A stretch of DNA of 64,000 bases, taken from positions 46,646,863-46,710,862 of the forward strand of contig NW_019211455.1 in the NCBI RefSeq assembly GCF_002443255.2, given 5' to 3'. The notes below the pieces were generated by a model. The model was not told where the DNA came from and did no database searches. It was given only the letters and a program-made list of their open reading frames with translations. The stretch is from Varroa destructor (Eukaryota > Arthropoda > Arachnida > Mesostigmata > Varroidae). Made by a program: the position numbers and the translations under genes. Below, piece after piece: positions 27,016 through 41,483 of this stretch (its first letter is position 1; each line of letters begins with the position of its first letter).

Positions 27016-30000
27016 CGATTGTAAGCATTTTTATTGCGACCCAGGCAGAGTATTGTTTCAGTACCGTTTAGTTACCCATATAATTATTACAAACACGTAT
27101 GATTAACAAAGTGTTTGTTATCAAACAATATGATCTGCTATTGCACAAACTGGCCGTCGCTTTTCCGATCAAGGAGTACTATAGAAACACTCAATATATT
27201 AACTGGAAGGTGAGGCCCTCTACTATCGACAAGGTTCATAATTACAGGATCATCGCACAAAACACTGTCTTAGTTCCGGCATAGCTTATAGAATAAAGGG
27301 CAGATATTCAGTGTTTGCTGAATAATGATTTTCCATTTTGTGCCCTCATAAAATACCCTTGACAGCTTCGCATAACATAGCTAACAATGTTTTGGTCAAA
27401 TTTACATTCACAGAAGAGTTGGATCAAAGAAATAGCATCAATGCACATGCTCCTTATAAATCTAGCGAATGCTATTCCCCATCCGTTGGAAGGTCCAGTA
27501 TAGTTCAGTGATGAAAACCTTGACCTGGCATCATGTCAACGACAACAAGCAGTATCGTGCATATAGTGCCACTCAATTAGACACGACACCCGCGCACTTA
27601 GCTTTACCTTATCAGCATTGTACACTGACAGTAATGCTACCTTCGTTATCCTTTTTACCACAGATCTCGCTGCAATACAAAAGCGCCATCTATTTAACCA
27701 TTAACTGTGTCTGTTACCCGTACAAGCGGGCACTCACGACAGTAAAATAGTTAATGGATCTCATGTAAGTAACTAATCGGATGCTGTAGTGGCAGCTTGA
27801 GCCGATAGCCGGCCGCTGTCCGACTAGCCTGACACAGCCTGCTAGATCTTGCGACACTCAGCTCACGCTCGGGTGCCTTATTTCCATGAGTGGGTACGAA
27901 TTATCGATTTGTCTGGAGTTTCTCCCACTTTCATTCTCCGGTAAGCGTTCACATCCACCGACGGTTGGATGTCTGTCCAGGACGGTCTGCCACCCCGCCA
28001 CTCATTGGGCACGAGTATGCCGTCCCTTTAATCACGCTCGACTAAACGCTCCCCGAGGCGGTAACCACCTCGGCCTTCAGAAAGGCCACGCAACTAACGT
28101 GTGATTTGTCTGTTCGGTAAGCCTGATCGTTTGGTTGTCTAGTTAGTTTACGCTCGCATGGTGGCGTAAGTGTCTTGATTCTGCGACGTTCACGAGCGGA
28201 GCGTATAGGCACACGGGGAACTCCCTAGCCTTGCTCGCGTCAGGAAGCAACAGGAGCTGCTAGGATTCATGTCTCACTTTCTACTATTGCTATTGCTATA
28301 GTGGTGATGCGATATTCTAAGCAGTCGTCGAGGGGAAGAAGTTGTCTATTTAATTCGGTATTTCTGTCTGTTGTTACTGACGGGTCGTCCAGAGCGGGTG
28401 TTACCTCTTTAACGTGCTCTCTAGCGAAACCGTTACATCACTTATACGCTCGATACTGACTCATAGCTGACCCCCCCGCCTCAAAAGCTTTCCGTAGAAC
28501 GCGGGCCATGATGACACGCTCTTCAGAACGCAGCTTTCGTTTTCAAAATAATGTTAGCTTGCTAGAGCTGTTTAGGGGATTGAAAATTTCTATCACGAAC
28601 CATGACAGGCAATTGGATAGATACATATACATCTTTCATATTATTTTTTCTATTTGCGCCCATAAGCTAATTGCCTATCAATAAAGAACAGCACATTAAC
28701 AAACCGAGTTGACGTTTAGCGCTGAAAATCAATGCTCAACTATTTCCTTTTTGCCTGTCGGAAGTGAAAACGCTGTTCGAGTCCACCAAAGAACAATGCA
28801 AACACAGTATAACAAGGCTTTAACAGAACGACGCTTTGGTACTAGCGCAACCATTCTAAAAATGGAAATTTACCGTTAAACACTACAGAGGAAGTGATCA
28901 GAAACGAATGAGGCGAGTGGTTGGCACCAAAAAGGAAGGGGAGTTACTTTGGTGACTGTGCCGGACGTAAACTCATGTCATCATGAATTATTGCTTGTAA
29001 AGGAAACGATCAGTGCCGCCAAATTATCTCGCACCCCGTTAGAACCTTATGGCTATGTGACGCGACAATCAATAGCACATAACGTAATCACCCGACGTCG
29101 ACGCAAGACCTTTGAATAGCGTCTTGGATCGAGTAACATAGAATCGAATGATGTCTTCTGCTCTCGCACCCTCAACATTTAAGTCTATGTGACTTCAATG
29201 GCTTCCATGCATTAAAAAAGACAATAGATGGCGTTCTCTAAAGAACAGATATTCAGTTTACCAATATTTGTAGTGAAACAAGACAGAGCGAGGTCGTTTG
29301 CCGAGGTAATGCGGGCTCCAAAGGAACCCGTTAAATTATCCTTTTGAACTGAGTCTTCACACTTTACTATGTGATTTATCTCACTGCACACTACGTAGCG
29401 AGTCTGGACTACTAGACAATACACGGTACGTCCCGTAAGTCGGGCCATCTCAGCACTTTCAGGCACTTGGATTTGCGCCATTGCGAGTTAGTTTTAAGTT
29501 TCTACAGAGTAAACTGTTCGTAAAATCGAAATCTGACAATGGCCATGGGAACAATTGTTTTCGCGGTCCAGTGCTCCGTTCAATGGCAGATGTCTATTGT
29601 CGACGCTGAAACTCTTCGGTGTCTCAAAACACATGTTCAGCTAATCTATGTATTGTTTTGTAAACGTTTCCTTTACTGTTACCAAAGAATTTTAGTGAAA
29701 GGAATTAGGCCGAAACGGTCGAAGTTTATGGCGGTGGTATACATATGACTGAAAACATTTTTTGCCTGCCGGGTTCGTGTCGGTCAGCGGGAACCTGAGT
29801 GCAAGCATTAACGTTTGCAGGAACTTAATCGATTCTTTCGTGTGTTGGAACAGCGCACTGTTAAACTGCGCCGTAGCGTTATGTTATATTATAATAAGGT
29901 TATATGAAATGAAAAGTAACTCGAGTACCAATTGTTTCGATGAGATTAGACTGACAAATGTTCCTGCAAATTCAAAATAGTCGTTTGGATACGAAGGTAC

Positions 30001-33000
30001 TCCTTGTACAATAGCTGTTACCGGTTACCAATGCTCGTCGAACTTTGACGGAGCTTCGACAACTGTCACATCCTCGATTGTTCAATGAAGATATAGTTTC
30101 TAGTTGGCCATAATAGGCTACTTAGTTTAACAAAAACCTTTCGACAGTCATACAACAAAACAGGCTTTAGCGATATGTTTTTCTACCCTATGGGCTTATT
30201 TGATCTTCACAGTAAACGTCCATCTTGAATGACGTTGTATCTCATCAAACAGATGGAGAATATATGGAACATAAGCAGAAAAATAAGTGCCGATTTTTAG
30301 TGTCCCAATCAGCGCAGGAGTTTCTATCTTTATTAAAGGACACAGAAAAGTGCTACTGTTATACACTAGTTACGAAATTCAGTAGTAGATTTAATCACTA
30401 GTCAGTCATCAACTAGTCCAAGTAAATGTAGGCTGCCTTCGTAAGCAACATATTTTGAACTTAAGGTTGTTCTAACCTAAGGCTAAAAACATGCGGTGCA
30501 ATGAGAGTCTAGGTCTTCGGAGGGCACAACGCTCTTACGACCTCAGCTAAGAGAATAGCTGACACTCTATTGATATGCCTGTCTGTACCCTGCAGTTCTT
30601 CCATCTCATTAAGAGTGCAGTAATCCCATCGAACACTAAAATTCGTGCCGTGATCTTGCTGATACCGTTCACACTATTTGCAGCCCGCTTATCCATCGCC
30701 TATAGAAAAGCCAGCTCGATATTAACATGATAAAGAAAGCCACCCGACCATAAAGAATTGTGTCCAAGCTAGCTAAAGGGAGATCTCGGACGATGAAAGC
30801 GGGAACAAGACGTGCCAGGCAAGCGCTAACGCGAGAAAATTCTGAGATTGTCGATGTCCGCTGTACCAGAGAATATCGAAAAATCGACAAAAACATACAT
30901 ATTTTATAAGGACAGACTAGGAAGTATCTGGAGGTAGACAAGACATTTTATATACTTTGAAGCTATGTGTCCTTTTAGTTTTCGTATAGGTTTTTTAGAA
31001 ACGCAGGATAGAAACTCGTAGACAGCAAAGGACAAAAGTCGAGCGACCTTAGCTAGAAATTAGCGAAGCTCCTTCACTATGTCGGAATTCCTGCGGGACT
31101 GCACCTGAAAAAAACGAAGCTCAGTTGCCAGGTAAGTAAAAGAAGCAATAAGGACTCCGATGCCTTTCCTGACTTGTGGAAGTTTTTTCTCTCTCGAAAA
31201 TGGTGTATGCTTATGAGACGTGCGCCAGTGTGTGAAGTTGGCGGGCTAGCCTGATTGCCAGAAAAAGTAACTGTGAGCTTTGCAACTTGGGAGATGTAAT
31301 AAGCATCGGTAAAGTTATTTTTGCAAGCATGTAAGGAGCCCGCGAGTCGTCGAGTGCGAGGATTGTGAAAGCTGGCGAGGATTGAATACAAAAGGTGGAC
31401 TGAGTCAACGCAGAGAGGACTGCAGTTCTCTAGGATCTCCAAGTTTGCTAAATTCGGAAACAGCGGGATCTCTGAAGCCTTGATAGCCCAAGCAGGGATA
31501 AGCTCTGCACCCGACCCCACCTTATTTTGACCGATACCTCGTTGTGTCACGTGCATAGCCTGGGCTTCTAGGCTTCATGAGTACGGTGATCTTCTGTTTG
31601 TTAAAGCTACACCTAGGAAGCAAGAAAAAAACCAGAGAAGCGTATAGCTGCGCTGGAGAATACGGAAAGAGACAAGGGCAGTCGGTAACAGCAAGCATGT
31701 TGCACGCAGGCTGTAGCCGCATGGACGGCATAAATAGAAACTATGATTATAATAAATATAACCTCGTAGCACAATATAGCACCAAGGCGCAGGACCCACC
31801 TATAACACAAGTGTGTCTGTTCAATTGTTTGCTGCTTATTGACGAGATCGTGAAATGCTTCGATCGACGCTGGCTTTTTTTGCAAGCTCTGTCATGTTCA
31901 TGGGAACTTCCTGTAGTATGGCGCTTTTTTAAAGCCTACATTTTCACTAGTGGATTTCAGGCACAGAGAAGCGGATAGCGTATCATTTCAATTTGAATGC
32001 TGAAATAGGTAGGGGCTGATTCCACAAAAAGTAGGAAAATAAACTGGACTGTGTGTAAGGTTCTTTTTTTGTTTGTACCGTCATAGTGACCATGCATACA
32101 CATACAATACATGTATCAGCAAAGCAAGAATCGAGGGCTCAGTCAGCTCACAAAAAAACGACAGATGCTTTTTGGGGCAAATAGTTTGAATCAGTTACGT
32201 GTACCATAAAAAATCCATAATAATAATGTTTGTGCATACCTATATATGATATTATTAGATGTTAACCAGTGGTCGCATGAACTTGATACTGCCGTCTACA
32301 TTAAGTAGTAAATAAAACACAATATTTAGACATTTCTCTCGACTCAGCCATTCCCATCAGTCCTTTCAAAGAAAACATATCGATGCTGTGTATCCTATTC
32401 ATTGTTTAATTTTCGTTTCCTCAGCTGGTCCCCCTAAATTTTATAGTTCAGCCAATCTCGACTAAATATTAAACACATCACAAGTTTTTTTATGACACGT
32501 TTGATACAGAACTATCCATTCGATGTGAGTCAATTTCATGATAAAATTTATTGACACTTACCATCTTTCTTCCAACTTGGCGGCTGAAGCTCAGGCCTAC
32601 TCAATATTGAAGTCACGAATCAATCCACCATTGGCTAACACGCCAAACTCAATATGACCACGGGTGTTAGCTACAAAATAATCAGACCTACTTGCCTACT
32701 CTGCCATCCCTGCCTGCCTCACGTAACATTGCCCCAGTGACTTTTCCCGCGATCGAAGCATGGAGCGGATCGATTTAGCCGTGCCAGCATCAACGTCCAT
32801 ACATACTAAAAACATATTCGATCTTCAATCAGTAAATTTGGAGTATTTTGTTCTTTCTTTTCAAGATACTTTATAGTCATCTTGGACTGAAACGATTCGA
32901 AGCGACACGGTTCGAGGTAACAAAGCCCGAAAACAAACCCGTAAAGCACCAGTTTATTTTCAAAAATGATAGAAGATCTCGACGCAGTCTCACATTGAAT

Positions 33001-35441
33001 GCCCCGACTTCGCGCGTAGCCGATAGGCGTATCGTCTATGAATAATATATGTGAGCCTACAGGATTCATTTACTTGAAGCAACGACTTTTATCTGTTGAT
33101 TTGTACGAATAAAAGCAAAATTTTTTCCGTTACGTTGCATCTTGAAGCCGAAAATTACCTGTTAGAACTAGAGTATAGGTAGCTGTTGCAGTTCCAGTTA
33201 TTTGACGTTCGTTATCAGTTTGTTAGTATAGAAACGTCTCAATGTCTCAGAAAAAGAACTAACATAAGGGTACACCAAGGAGATACGATTGCGTCACTGG
33301 AGTTCTATTAAAATTCTACCGCTTAACTTGGCAGTTAGTTTTGTTAGGAAAATTTAAACGTATAGAAATATAAACACGGCTAGTAAAAGGCAGTTGCTTT
33401 ACGAAAGCAGTTATTTTCAAGGTTAGAATTCCCGAGAGTAGATGTTTCCGTGAGCTTCCACAAGAACATGCCACTATAGACCATCACTCGCTAGATAGAC
33501 GCATTGGCCATAAGTGATACCTAGTGACCTGGGTTGTAGGTTAAACCTGAGGTCCGGATCAGCATAAAGAAGAGGCAGCACAGTAATAGCGGCTTACAGA
33601 GTTGATGCAAAACGGCGTGCCACGCCTTCCAAGCAAAAGAAAGGTTTGCTGGTAGCGGCTATGTCCCTCTGCTCGAGGTGGAGTGAAAACGTGACCGGCA
33701 TGGCCTTACCATGAGTGTTCCTCCTTATGGTATCTTGGTCAGGCTTTTCTAAGCACTGGCTTCAACTCATTTCGATGATTTTGTTGTCTGAACGCTGAGC
33801 GAAGGTTTAGCCAACGCCGTAAATGTGCGTATGGGGTAGACGAGACACGGGTCCTGTCAAGCAACCATGTGGATTTTGTAATTGCACTTTAAAGATTTGT
33901 TCGCCGAAATTTTGGCTGACCCAGTTTTCCCCAAAGCTCTAAGCCTAAAAATAGTTCCTAAAAACTATCGCCGACTTGAGCTCAGGTAACCTTTCAAAGT
34001 ACAATAGGATCAGATGACTCATGGCAGGCTCTAATATAATATAAAGGAACATAGTTGCTTTCTGAAGATGTGTTCTGCCTTAAAGGGTCATGATCTAGAA
34101 TTCATAGGCGACTTCCTCTGCAGCAAATGTAGTATCGCAGTTTTACTCATTTCTTTGAAAAAAAACACAAAGTGTTGAAAACGAGCGTCAAACAATAGAG
34201 GGCAACTCTATACTATTATGTCTAATGGCTTGCCTAGTTTCTATGCGACATTTTCTTCCATTACATGTACAGATGCAGGATTAAGCTGTTCGGGGCAGAA
34301 TGCAAAGCAAAACCGTGGACAGTTTCATTTGAAATACCTACTCGTAAATAGATAATTATCGTAGAAAAGTGAAATCGACATCTCAGAGCCGCTGTCATCG
34401 ACGCATATTCTAGCTGGCCTGCTTTAGCCAAATAATAAAGCCACTAGTTGAACGCATTGTCGGAAATAGAAAACGTATATCGCGTAATTTTACTTTCTCT
34501 TCGGTAAGCTACAAAATGTTCATCGAATTATCACAAAACGACTTCTCCAATCTAACATCTCGTAAGCATCAGAGGTATCCTAGACTTATCATATCATTAG
34601 AATATCTCACTATAATATTCCGAATCTAACCGGATGCTTATGTGGTATAACCGATAGTTTGATTACAATTCACACTCGAATAGACTCTTTATAAACATCA
34701 AAAAGGCCTTTTTGCCCACCCCTGTTTTTATCGGCGTTAATAAATCACCGTTCTTTCTGGCTTTCAACTGGTTTCGCGTGTACATTCTGTCTGTACGAAA
34801 TATGAAAGGTAAAAGACAAAGGAGACGCTGTATGTCGTCGTCCTTGTGCTAATCATGTTGAATAAGGACTGTTGTGTTTCGACGATCAGAGTATCGTTGG
34901 GTACCATTACGGAATAGCTGTACACGTCTCTCTGATCCCATCTCGCCTCGTCAGCGAAAAAAAATGCTAAGCTGTCTAGATAATTTCGCGAGGCTTGCAT
35001 CGATGGCGCTTGTTGATAGCCAATGATGTGTGCAGTGGGCTGCAGTGACGATTAACGGGACAATCTCGCACGTTGTAAACCCGAAGATGCCCTTCTTATG
35101 AAGAAGAACGTGTTCTTCCTTCAATTATAGACCAAACAAGTACACTTAAGTTAGGCAGGGAACGGGCGATCGAGTTGATGGCGTGACTAAAATTAAATAG
35201 AAAAAATCTTCATGAAATTATAGAGAAATGGGGATTTATCAATTTGAGATCAGCGAAACTACTCAATTGCTAATTCGATCCTAGCCTGCGGCGTCCTAGT
35301 GACTCGTGTAAGACCATCAGTATCAGGACTTCAGGACGTGTTTGCTTCACCGACCACCCGTTTATGTTGTCTTTGCAAAAGCTACTATGCAAGCCGACAG
35401 AGCAACGTGCGAGTCATACCCTCCTAGGAAAACTTGCTCAT

Positions 35442-35727
35442 AATCATGTATAGACGGAATAATTTATAAATAATATGCGCTTGACGTTAACGTATGCGAG
35501 GTCTGTGTTTAGTTGATCTAAGCTTGTTGTCGAGGCATACGAACTTAGGTAAGCAGCTTTATATGTATAGCTAATGTACGTTTGAGGCTAGCGAAGACAG
35601 ACCAATGCAGCATTAAGGAAAAACCGCTTCTACGTCACACTCTTGCTTCTATGAAAGTAATAAGCTTTATTCAAGAGGCACAGCAAATCAAGCACCGTTC
35701 GCCCGTTCCGTATAATCTGCTCTCGAA
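35442..35727 (+). repeat. segment C, direct-orientation copy
   Basis: These 286 bases occur as a reverse complement at 51450-51735. I see no mismatch by eye. It contains a 62-codon open frame (35582-35770) that extends past the copy edge and shows no recognisable domain. Confidence 0.93.
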
Positions 35728-36081
35728 ATTACGATATGTATTTTTATATTTGGGCCATATTTATGGTTGACGTTCGTCAATAATAATCATATATGTTTTA
35801 TGTCACGGCTTGATCTGGCGGCGTGCGTTTAGATGAGAATATTTCCTGTTCCTTACTTTAGTTGGATATGTGGGCACTATATTGAGTATAATAGACATCG
35901 AGGAATAGGATTAGAAGGGTTGTCCTCGATATTTAGGACAAGATGCACTGAAGCGAAAAATAGTCAAGTTTTCGAACTCTATTTAAAGTTCGACATATGC
36001 ATAACTCTATCCACTAATACATATCCCTAAGGCACATTTCTGTTAATGCTAATTGATGCAGACATGACTATGATGCCAGTA

Positions 36082-36110
36082 ATTATTATTATATATTATT
36101 ATTATTATTT
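36082..36110. repeat. (ATT)n microsatellite
   Basis: Imperfect trinucleotide run broken once by ATAT. Confidence 0.9.
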
Positions 36111-36258
36111 TATATGCCGTCCGCTTTCTATAAATTAACTTTACGGTTGCTGTTATAATAATCCCTCAATCACTTCCTTCACGCATCAGTTTCAAGGGCT
36201 ATTGAAGTTTCATAACGGACTATCAAAAATATATCGTTAAATTTTAACTAGTTTACGG

Positions 36259-36283
36259 AATATATATATATATATATATATAT
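36259..36283. repeat. (TA)12 microsatellite
   Basis: Perfect dinucleotide run about 135 bases before the first gap. Confidence 0.95.
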
Positions 36284-36417
36284 TTGTTTCTATAAACGGT
36301 TGATACAGTTCTACCTATTTAGAGTCTGAATGACGTATGAGCTGTCTGCTGAAAAAAACAAGCTTATTTCAACAGTTAAAATGGTGCAGCTGGGAAAAGA
36401 CCAGAAGCCGACTAATC

Positions 36418-36442
36418 NNNNNNNNNNNNNNNNNNNNNNNNN
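36418..36442. other. assembly gap of 25 N
   Basis: A run of 25 N between unique sequence and segment A copy 1. The equal length of both gaps suggests a placeholder rather than a measured size. Confidence 0.99.
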
Positions 36443-37838
36443 AGAGTTAAGCTCAAATCGAAGGGCTGACATCGTCATCCAAACTTTTAGTTTTAGGGTA
36501 TTTTATCGAATCTAAACCCATTCGAGAATCTGCTACCAGTATTGGACGTTATACACAATTTTCCCTCAGTGCAAAGTGGCCGAGATGATATTGTCTTATA
36601 AAATTTAGAGCCTGCTTAAAATAGTATTAGATTCAGTAGCTTAGTAGTAGCTTAAGTGAGTAATGCTCTATTTAGCCATTGGGTGTGTCCCTCGCCGAAT
36701 TATGTAAGCAAGGCCCCCTCAAGGTGGAAAGTAAAGTAAAATCGGTTAGATTTGCTTGAAATATAGTTACAATGTCCCCCATGACCACGTTAGCTCAGCC
36801 CCCAGCGCAGGCAGGGTCTCGAAGAACCGACGACGAGTGTCACTTAACAAACGATCAATCACGAAATTTTTCATCTGCTACGTCGAATTAGTTTCAGGCG
36901 ACTTTTGTCACTGAAACATCAGTTTCGCAATAAAAAAAAACATTCACTTACGCGGGACTTGATAGCATCAAGTAAGTAAACAAGGATTACGCTAGTATAT
37001 GGCTTGACATCTGTAGGGCATTAACACGGTAGTTCGGGAATAATTTCGAAAAAGGCCAAGAGGACATTTCATATGCTTTTATGCAGGGCGCAACCGATTA
37101 CATTCACAGTTCAGTTGGACCTGTATCGCCTCTCAGTCACAACGCTGATCAACGTCGTTTCGAAGCTATCACAAAAAAAGAGATCTAGGTGACGGTTCAG
37201 TGAAAAGATGTCTGTTTAAGAACCTTTCAGACAAACGCGGAACATGTTTGGCTTGCGATCACTTGGAATAAAGACAATCAATTTCGTTCTGGCAGTTAGC
37301 AGACTGGTATAATATCTAATGAATATTCCGGAAAGAGGTTTTCTTCTTTTTTTTTTTTTAAGAAACTATATATCCGAAAACTATTGTTCTCATCATTTAG
37401 TAAGGTCGACGCAAAATTTACGTGATGTATTTCAGCCAGAAAGGTACCTCAAGAGAGTTCAATTTTTCAACTTTTGTGCCATATGATCTATGTTTAGCTT
37501 TTTGATGAAGACTTTTTTACTAAGGAAGTCTGCGGATGAGCTAGAAAAAGGTGTGACCTTATCGGGAAGAAGAACGAAAAACCTTATCGGGTCCTATTAT
37601 GACCCTTCCATACAATTTCTTTGGCTTTTTAACAATTGACACTCTTTCTTATAAAGAATGACGTGCGAGAGGGTGACATTCTCTATTCACTGATATCGAC
37701 GATTTGTCGATCATCATGCGTTCATATGAATATTGACAGATTATCTACATTTTGTGATAGTTCAATTATATATATGCGTGCATACTAGACCTCTTTGTTA
37801 AATCGAACACATGTCCTATTATACGACCGAATTTCGCC
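36443..37838 (+). repeat. duplicated segment A, copy 1
   Basis: This 1396-base stretch starts directly after an N gap and is repeated in the same orientation at 41484-42878. By eye the copies differ by one A in a homopolymer (seven versus six, near 37170/42211). In this copy the sequence continues without a break into segment B. Noncoding as far as I can see; the only sizeable frame (MLLCRAQPITFT, 42114-42311 in copy 2) is broken here by the homopolymer indel. Confidence 0.95.
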
Positions 37839-38103
37839 CGCCTTTTTTAAGCCTTTTGGCCTATAGTACCACAGTGTCTGTTCATCAACACGGATGAAAA
37901 CATGCGGTTTCGAAAAACTACTTTATTCCTCAATCGGCTAATATAAATTATTGCGGGCAGCTAGCTGTAGTTAGAACCATAATTAGAAGTTGCTTTCCCT
38001 AACGGTTCTGACGTAGAAATTAAGTAGGCGATATTTTGTTCGGAACTGAGTTTTGCTGTAAACTCAGATGGTGGCATGCCAAAATGATTATTCAAAAAAA
38101 AAG

Positions 38104-38134
<31 letters not shown>

Positions 38135-38452
38135 GGTAGAATATAATGTGGTCTATTCAGCCTTGGCGTATCACTATAGTATGTATTCCTAGCAAAGGGG
38201 CCCATATCACAAGCCGAAAACTTTCCTGCGAGAAGACAAATCGCTTCTTCTGCTAGCAACCACATTGGAGGGTTCCTGGAAGATAAACCGAAAATTATTT
38301 GTTCAAAGAAAGGTATAGTTCTGAAGAACTTGACGTATGCGCATTGTGTCCTTAGATTGGTGCCGCGACCTGTTTGTTAAATGGCACATGATAAATGGAC
38401 GTAAGAAGCGGCACTCCCAGTTCGGTTAATCAGCGGTATAGCGAAGTTACTT
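37837..38452 (+). repeat. duplicated segment B, copy 1
   Basis: A 616-base block contiguous with segment A here and repeated at 50836-51451 in the same orientation, with the (TA)n tract inside it preserved at the same length. No coding content recognised. Confidence 0.95.
38103..38131. repeat. (TA)n microsatellite inside segment B
   Basis: Same length in the second copy at 51102-51130, which argues that the two copies are very recent or are the same locus. Confidence 0.95.
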
Positions 38453-41400
38453 GATTTAATCCGCGTCCTGATTAGAAAAGCCAACACTGTATGATGCCGT
38501 ATATAATTTTTTGTTTAGTTTTAGTAAATATCATCTTTTATATTTTATCTGTGGATAAATAAGACAAACGACTTCGTGGCATTTTTAAACGCTCGTACCA
38601 TTTCGTTCAACTTATTGCGCGCCTAATTTCCAAAAAATCGTTATTATTATTATTATTATTATTATAACAAACCTCTAATCCTTCATGCATGCTCGTGCTA
38701 TTTTACATCTTTTTTTTCCTCTTCCACCCGTCTTCTTTTGGAAGACCTGTATAGTTTTCTGCACAACATCATAATCTATAAAGAATCCCTTACCTCTCGG
38801 TAAGCCCTATTACCCTATGATAGCATCGTTTTGCCAACGAATGGTGATAAAGCGTTGATAAAAGGCCGCTCTCAGGAGGATGGACAACTGATCATGGAAA
38901 GGTGAATCTGCTTGCTTTGATTAATTGACAGGCATCATCCTCAAAGCTGCTAAGCCATGCAATAATGCAAGCGTAAAGGACACCGTCTGGACAAATCGGA
39001 ATGGATCCAGAGTATCAATAGTCGAGATCAATATGAGGTAGCGAATTTCTTGTGGGAAGAAGGATACCTAGAAGACTGTAGCATGAAGTTTTATAGTGAT
39101 GGGATCGACGACACAGGCTCGCGTAATGCTTGACGATAATGTATTCGACCCCTTTTTGAACTACGTGAAGTGATCTGGGTTTTAATGGCAGGCATTTGTG
39201 CGTTCTGTTTTACACTGACGGGGAACGCCAGCTGTCTGAAGCTTTACGTTGTTTATTTTAGATTTAGGTTGAATAGATTTGTAATACTCGATTTTAGACA
39301 TGTATGTGTGTCTTTCTACACATTCTCAAACTCTAGTCCCCAGACGAACAACTGCAAATAATAAAAGGCTGAGTGTTTTTTTTTGCGGAATATAACAGAT
39401 GGTTTGCCCAATACATTATCAGTTTAATGTCCGCTTGTGATCGTTTGCGAAAATATGGTTCCTGAAAATATATATGAGTGTCGATGAAAATGTGTCAGTT
39501 CGAAATCATGAAGATGCATGACAAATGCTTCTGCTACCCGGACATTGCAAGCTGCCTACAAAACCACTCGTTTTTTTAGTTCAAGCACTTAATCCCGGCA
39601 AATAAACAAGTGAATGGTTTACTTTACGCTGAGTCTGAGAAACGGACGTTTTCGTATGCCGACTGCTTCTGGGTCTGTATATTTCGAAGATAATCAGTGA
39701 AACTGGACCACGGGCGATTATAAATGAAGAATCACGAGAAAGTTATTCTTGATATAAATAAAATTATGGGAACCATTTAGATTTGGTTTGTTAAAACCCG
39801 CGCCAAGGGGGAAAAGGTATTTTGTCTTAACACTTATAGCTTTAATAATGAACCTACTTCGACAGGAAATTTAAAAAGCTTGGAAGCTTTTTTATTTCAT
39901 GACAATGTGCCGTCCTAGACTTGCTTACAAAACCTTCAGGCTTTGATTTGTAGGAAACCTTTGAACCTCAGATTGTCTAAATGACTACACACTTTCATGA
40001 CCAGTCCCTCTCGTGTTTACTTATTTTCTTATCGCTTTTTGTTTTTATCACAAATCACTGCCCGTTTTGCTCACAAGCAGGAAACCGATCTTTTATCTTA
40101 TGCCCTTTTCTGCGCCATTTGCCCCTCCTTCTTCTTTAGTCTAGATGGTTGTGCTCCGCGCATCTATACCCTTTAGCGCTCGTCCTACTCGGCGTCTGCA
40201 GCTTCCCGCTGTCTTATCCTGCTTCGGACCACTCTCCCCATAGACTTCCTATGCACTATATTCCATAACGAATAAACTCCTACTGCTGCCCTTTACATGG
40301 CCAGTGCGACTGCCCGTGATGCCCTTGCATCGACAATGTTTGCAAGGGGAATTTGGTTTGGTGCGGAGGTCAAAGACCCAATGGAGACCTGCTAGACTGG
40401 TTTGCGCCTGCACTGGACGTCATGCACGCAAACGCGATGGCTCTGTGGAGCGGCAATGAGACGGAGCTCTGGTTGGATGTCGGACCATTACTCCCAGCTT
40501 TGGCTACAAACTACTAGGCCGAAGCCTTAGGAAGACCCGTGGCTGGGGTACGCGGTATAGCCCTTATTTCGTAACCATAACCCGAGCCAACTGCCTAGCA
40601 GAGGCTGCTGACCTGCGTTGTTACTTAAGCTAGGCCAGAAGCGGATGAGACTTGGATATGAGTGTTGGTATGGATGATCTCCGGTCGATCGAGTCCGATC
40701 TTATAACCTCCGACTGTAAGTCTCCATAAAATAGTCGGGCGGCTTTATTTTTGTTCGTTGTTCTTATATTAGGGATACAACGTTATGTGTCTGTTTGTTA
40801 AGAACGTTAGTAAGCCAACTGTTTATTAATAACATTAGCTATAATTTAATAGATTTTGCGCACTGTATTAGGCAATGGAAATGGTTATAGTCCGGTTGAC
40901 AATTTCGAAACTTGGCTATATCCAAGAAATGTAACTATTTGATAACCCCAACCAAATAACTTCGAATACATTTCGCTGCATCAACACTGGCATAAAACAG
41001 AGATTAGTAACAAAAACCATTTTGTAAAGTTAATGGGCAAGTTGAAGGAGCTGCTTATAATTCATATACTGAGTGCTTACGATCCAAGCTTCTAGTAAAG
41101 AATAAAGCGTAGAACTAGAATAGAATATAGTAGACTAGAAACATTTGCCAGGAACCGATATTTTTTGATATCCCCGTAATGATCCGGTGTCAATTTTGTG
41201 TTCCGTGCTGTTGTCTTGGAACAAACTTTTTCTATCGCTTAGGCCGACTAAATCTCTAGGTGCGTTTAAAATAGTGGTGACCCAATTTTTCCGAAATAGC
41301 CAGACCGAGTGGTTTTTAGAATAGTTAAGAAACAGGATACACCGCAAGAATTTTTTGTGTGTTTTTTTTTTAGCTTTTTTGATTAATAAATAGTTCATAT

Positions 41401-41483
41401 ATTTTATAAATAACTTTCCGATTAGTAAATCGTTGTCAATTTTTATCGGTAAGTTTAGTTTCGATATACTGACTAGCTTAAGT
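38453..41483. other. unique sequence between the A copies; one coding-like frame
   Basis: From 40323 to 40517 (+) 64 codons are open without an ATG at the start; the translation (KGNLVWCGGQRPNGDLL and SGNETELWLDVGPLL) looks protein-like and the patch is GC-rich. No family recognised. A 120-codon minus frame (41135-41497) crosses the edge of segment A copy 2 and is lysine-rich low complexity. Confidence 0.4.
38641..38665. repeat. (TTA)8 microsatellite
   Basis: Perfect trinucleotide run. Confidence 0.95.

Larger units (their letters stand above)
22352..35441. other. no supported gene; AT-rich noncoding with a few chance-length ORFs
   Basis: The longest frames (24027-24506 +, 31077-31556 -, 31577-31978 +) reach 133-159 codons but show no motif, and opposite-strand frames are open too. 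At 31045-31130 (+) a frame ending LHLKKTKLSCQ meets a perfect cag/gtaagt donor and may be an exon. At 29481 (-) a frame starting MAQIQVPESAEMARLTG has a good ATG context. Neither could be extended. Confidence 0.5.
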
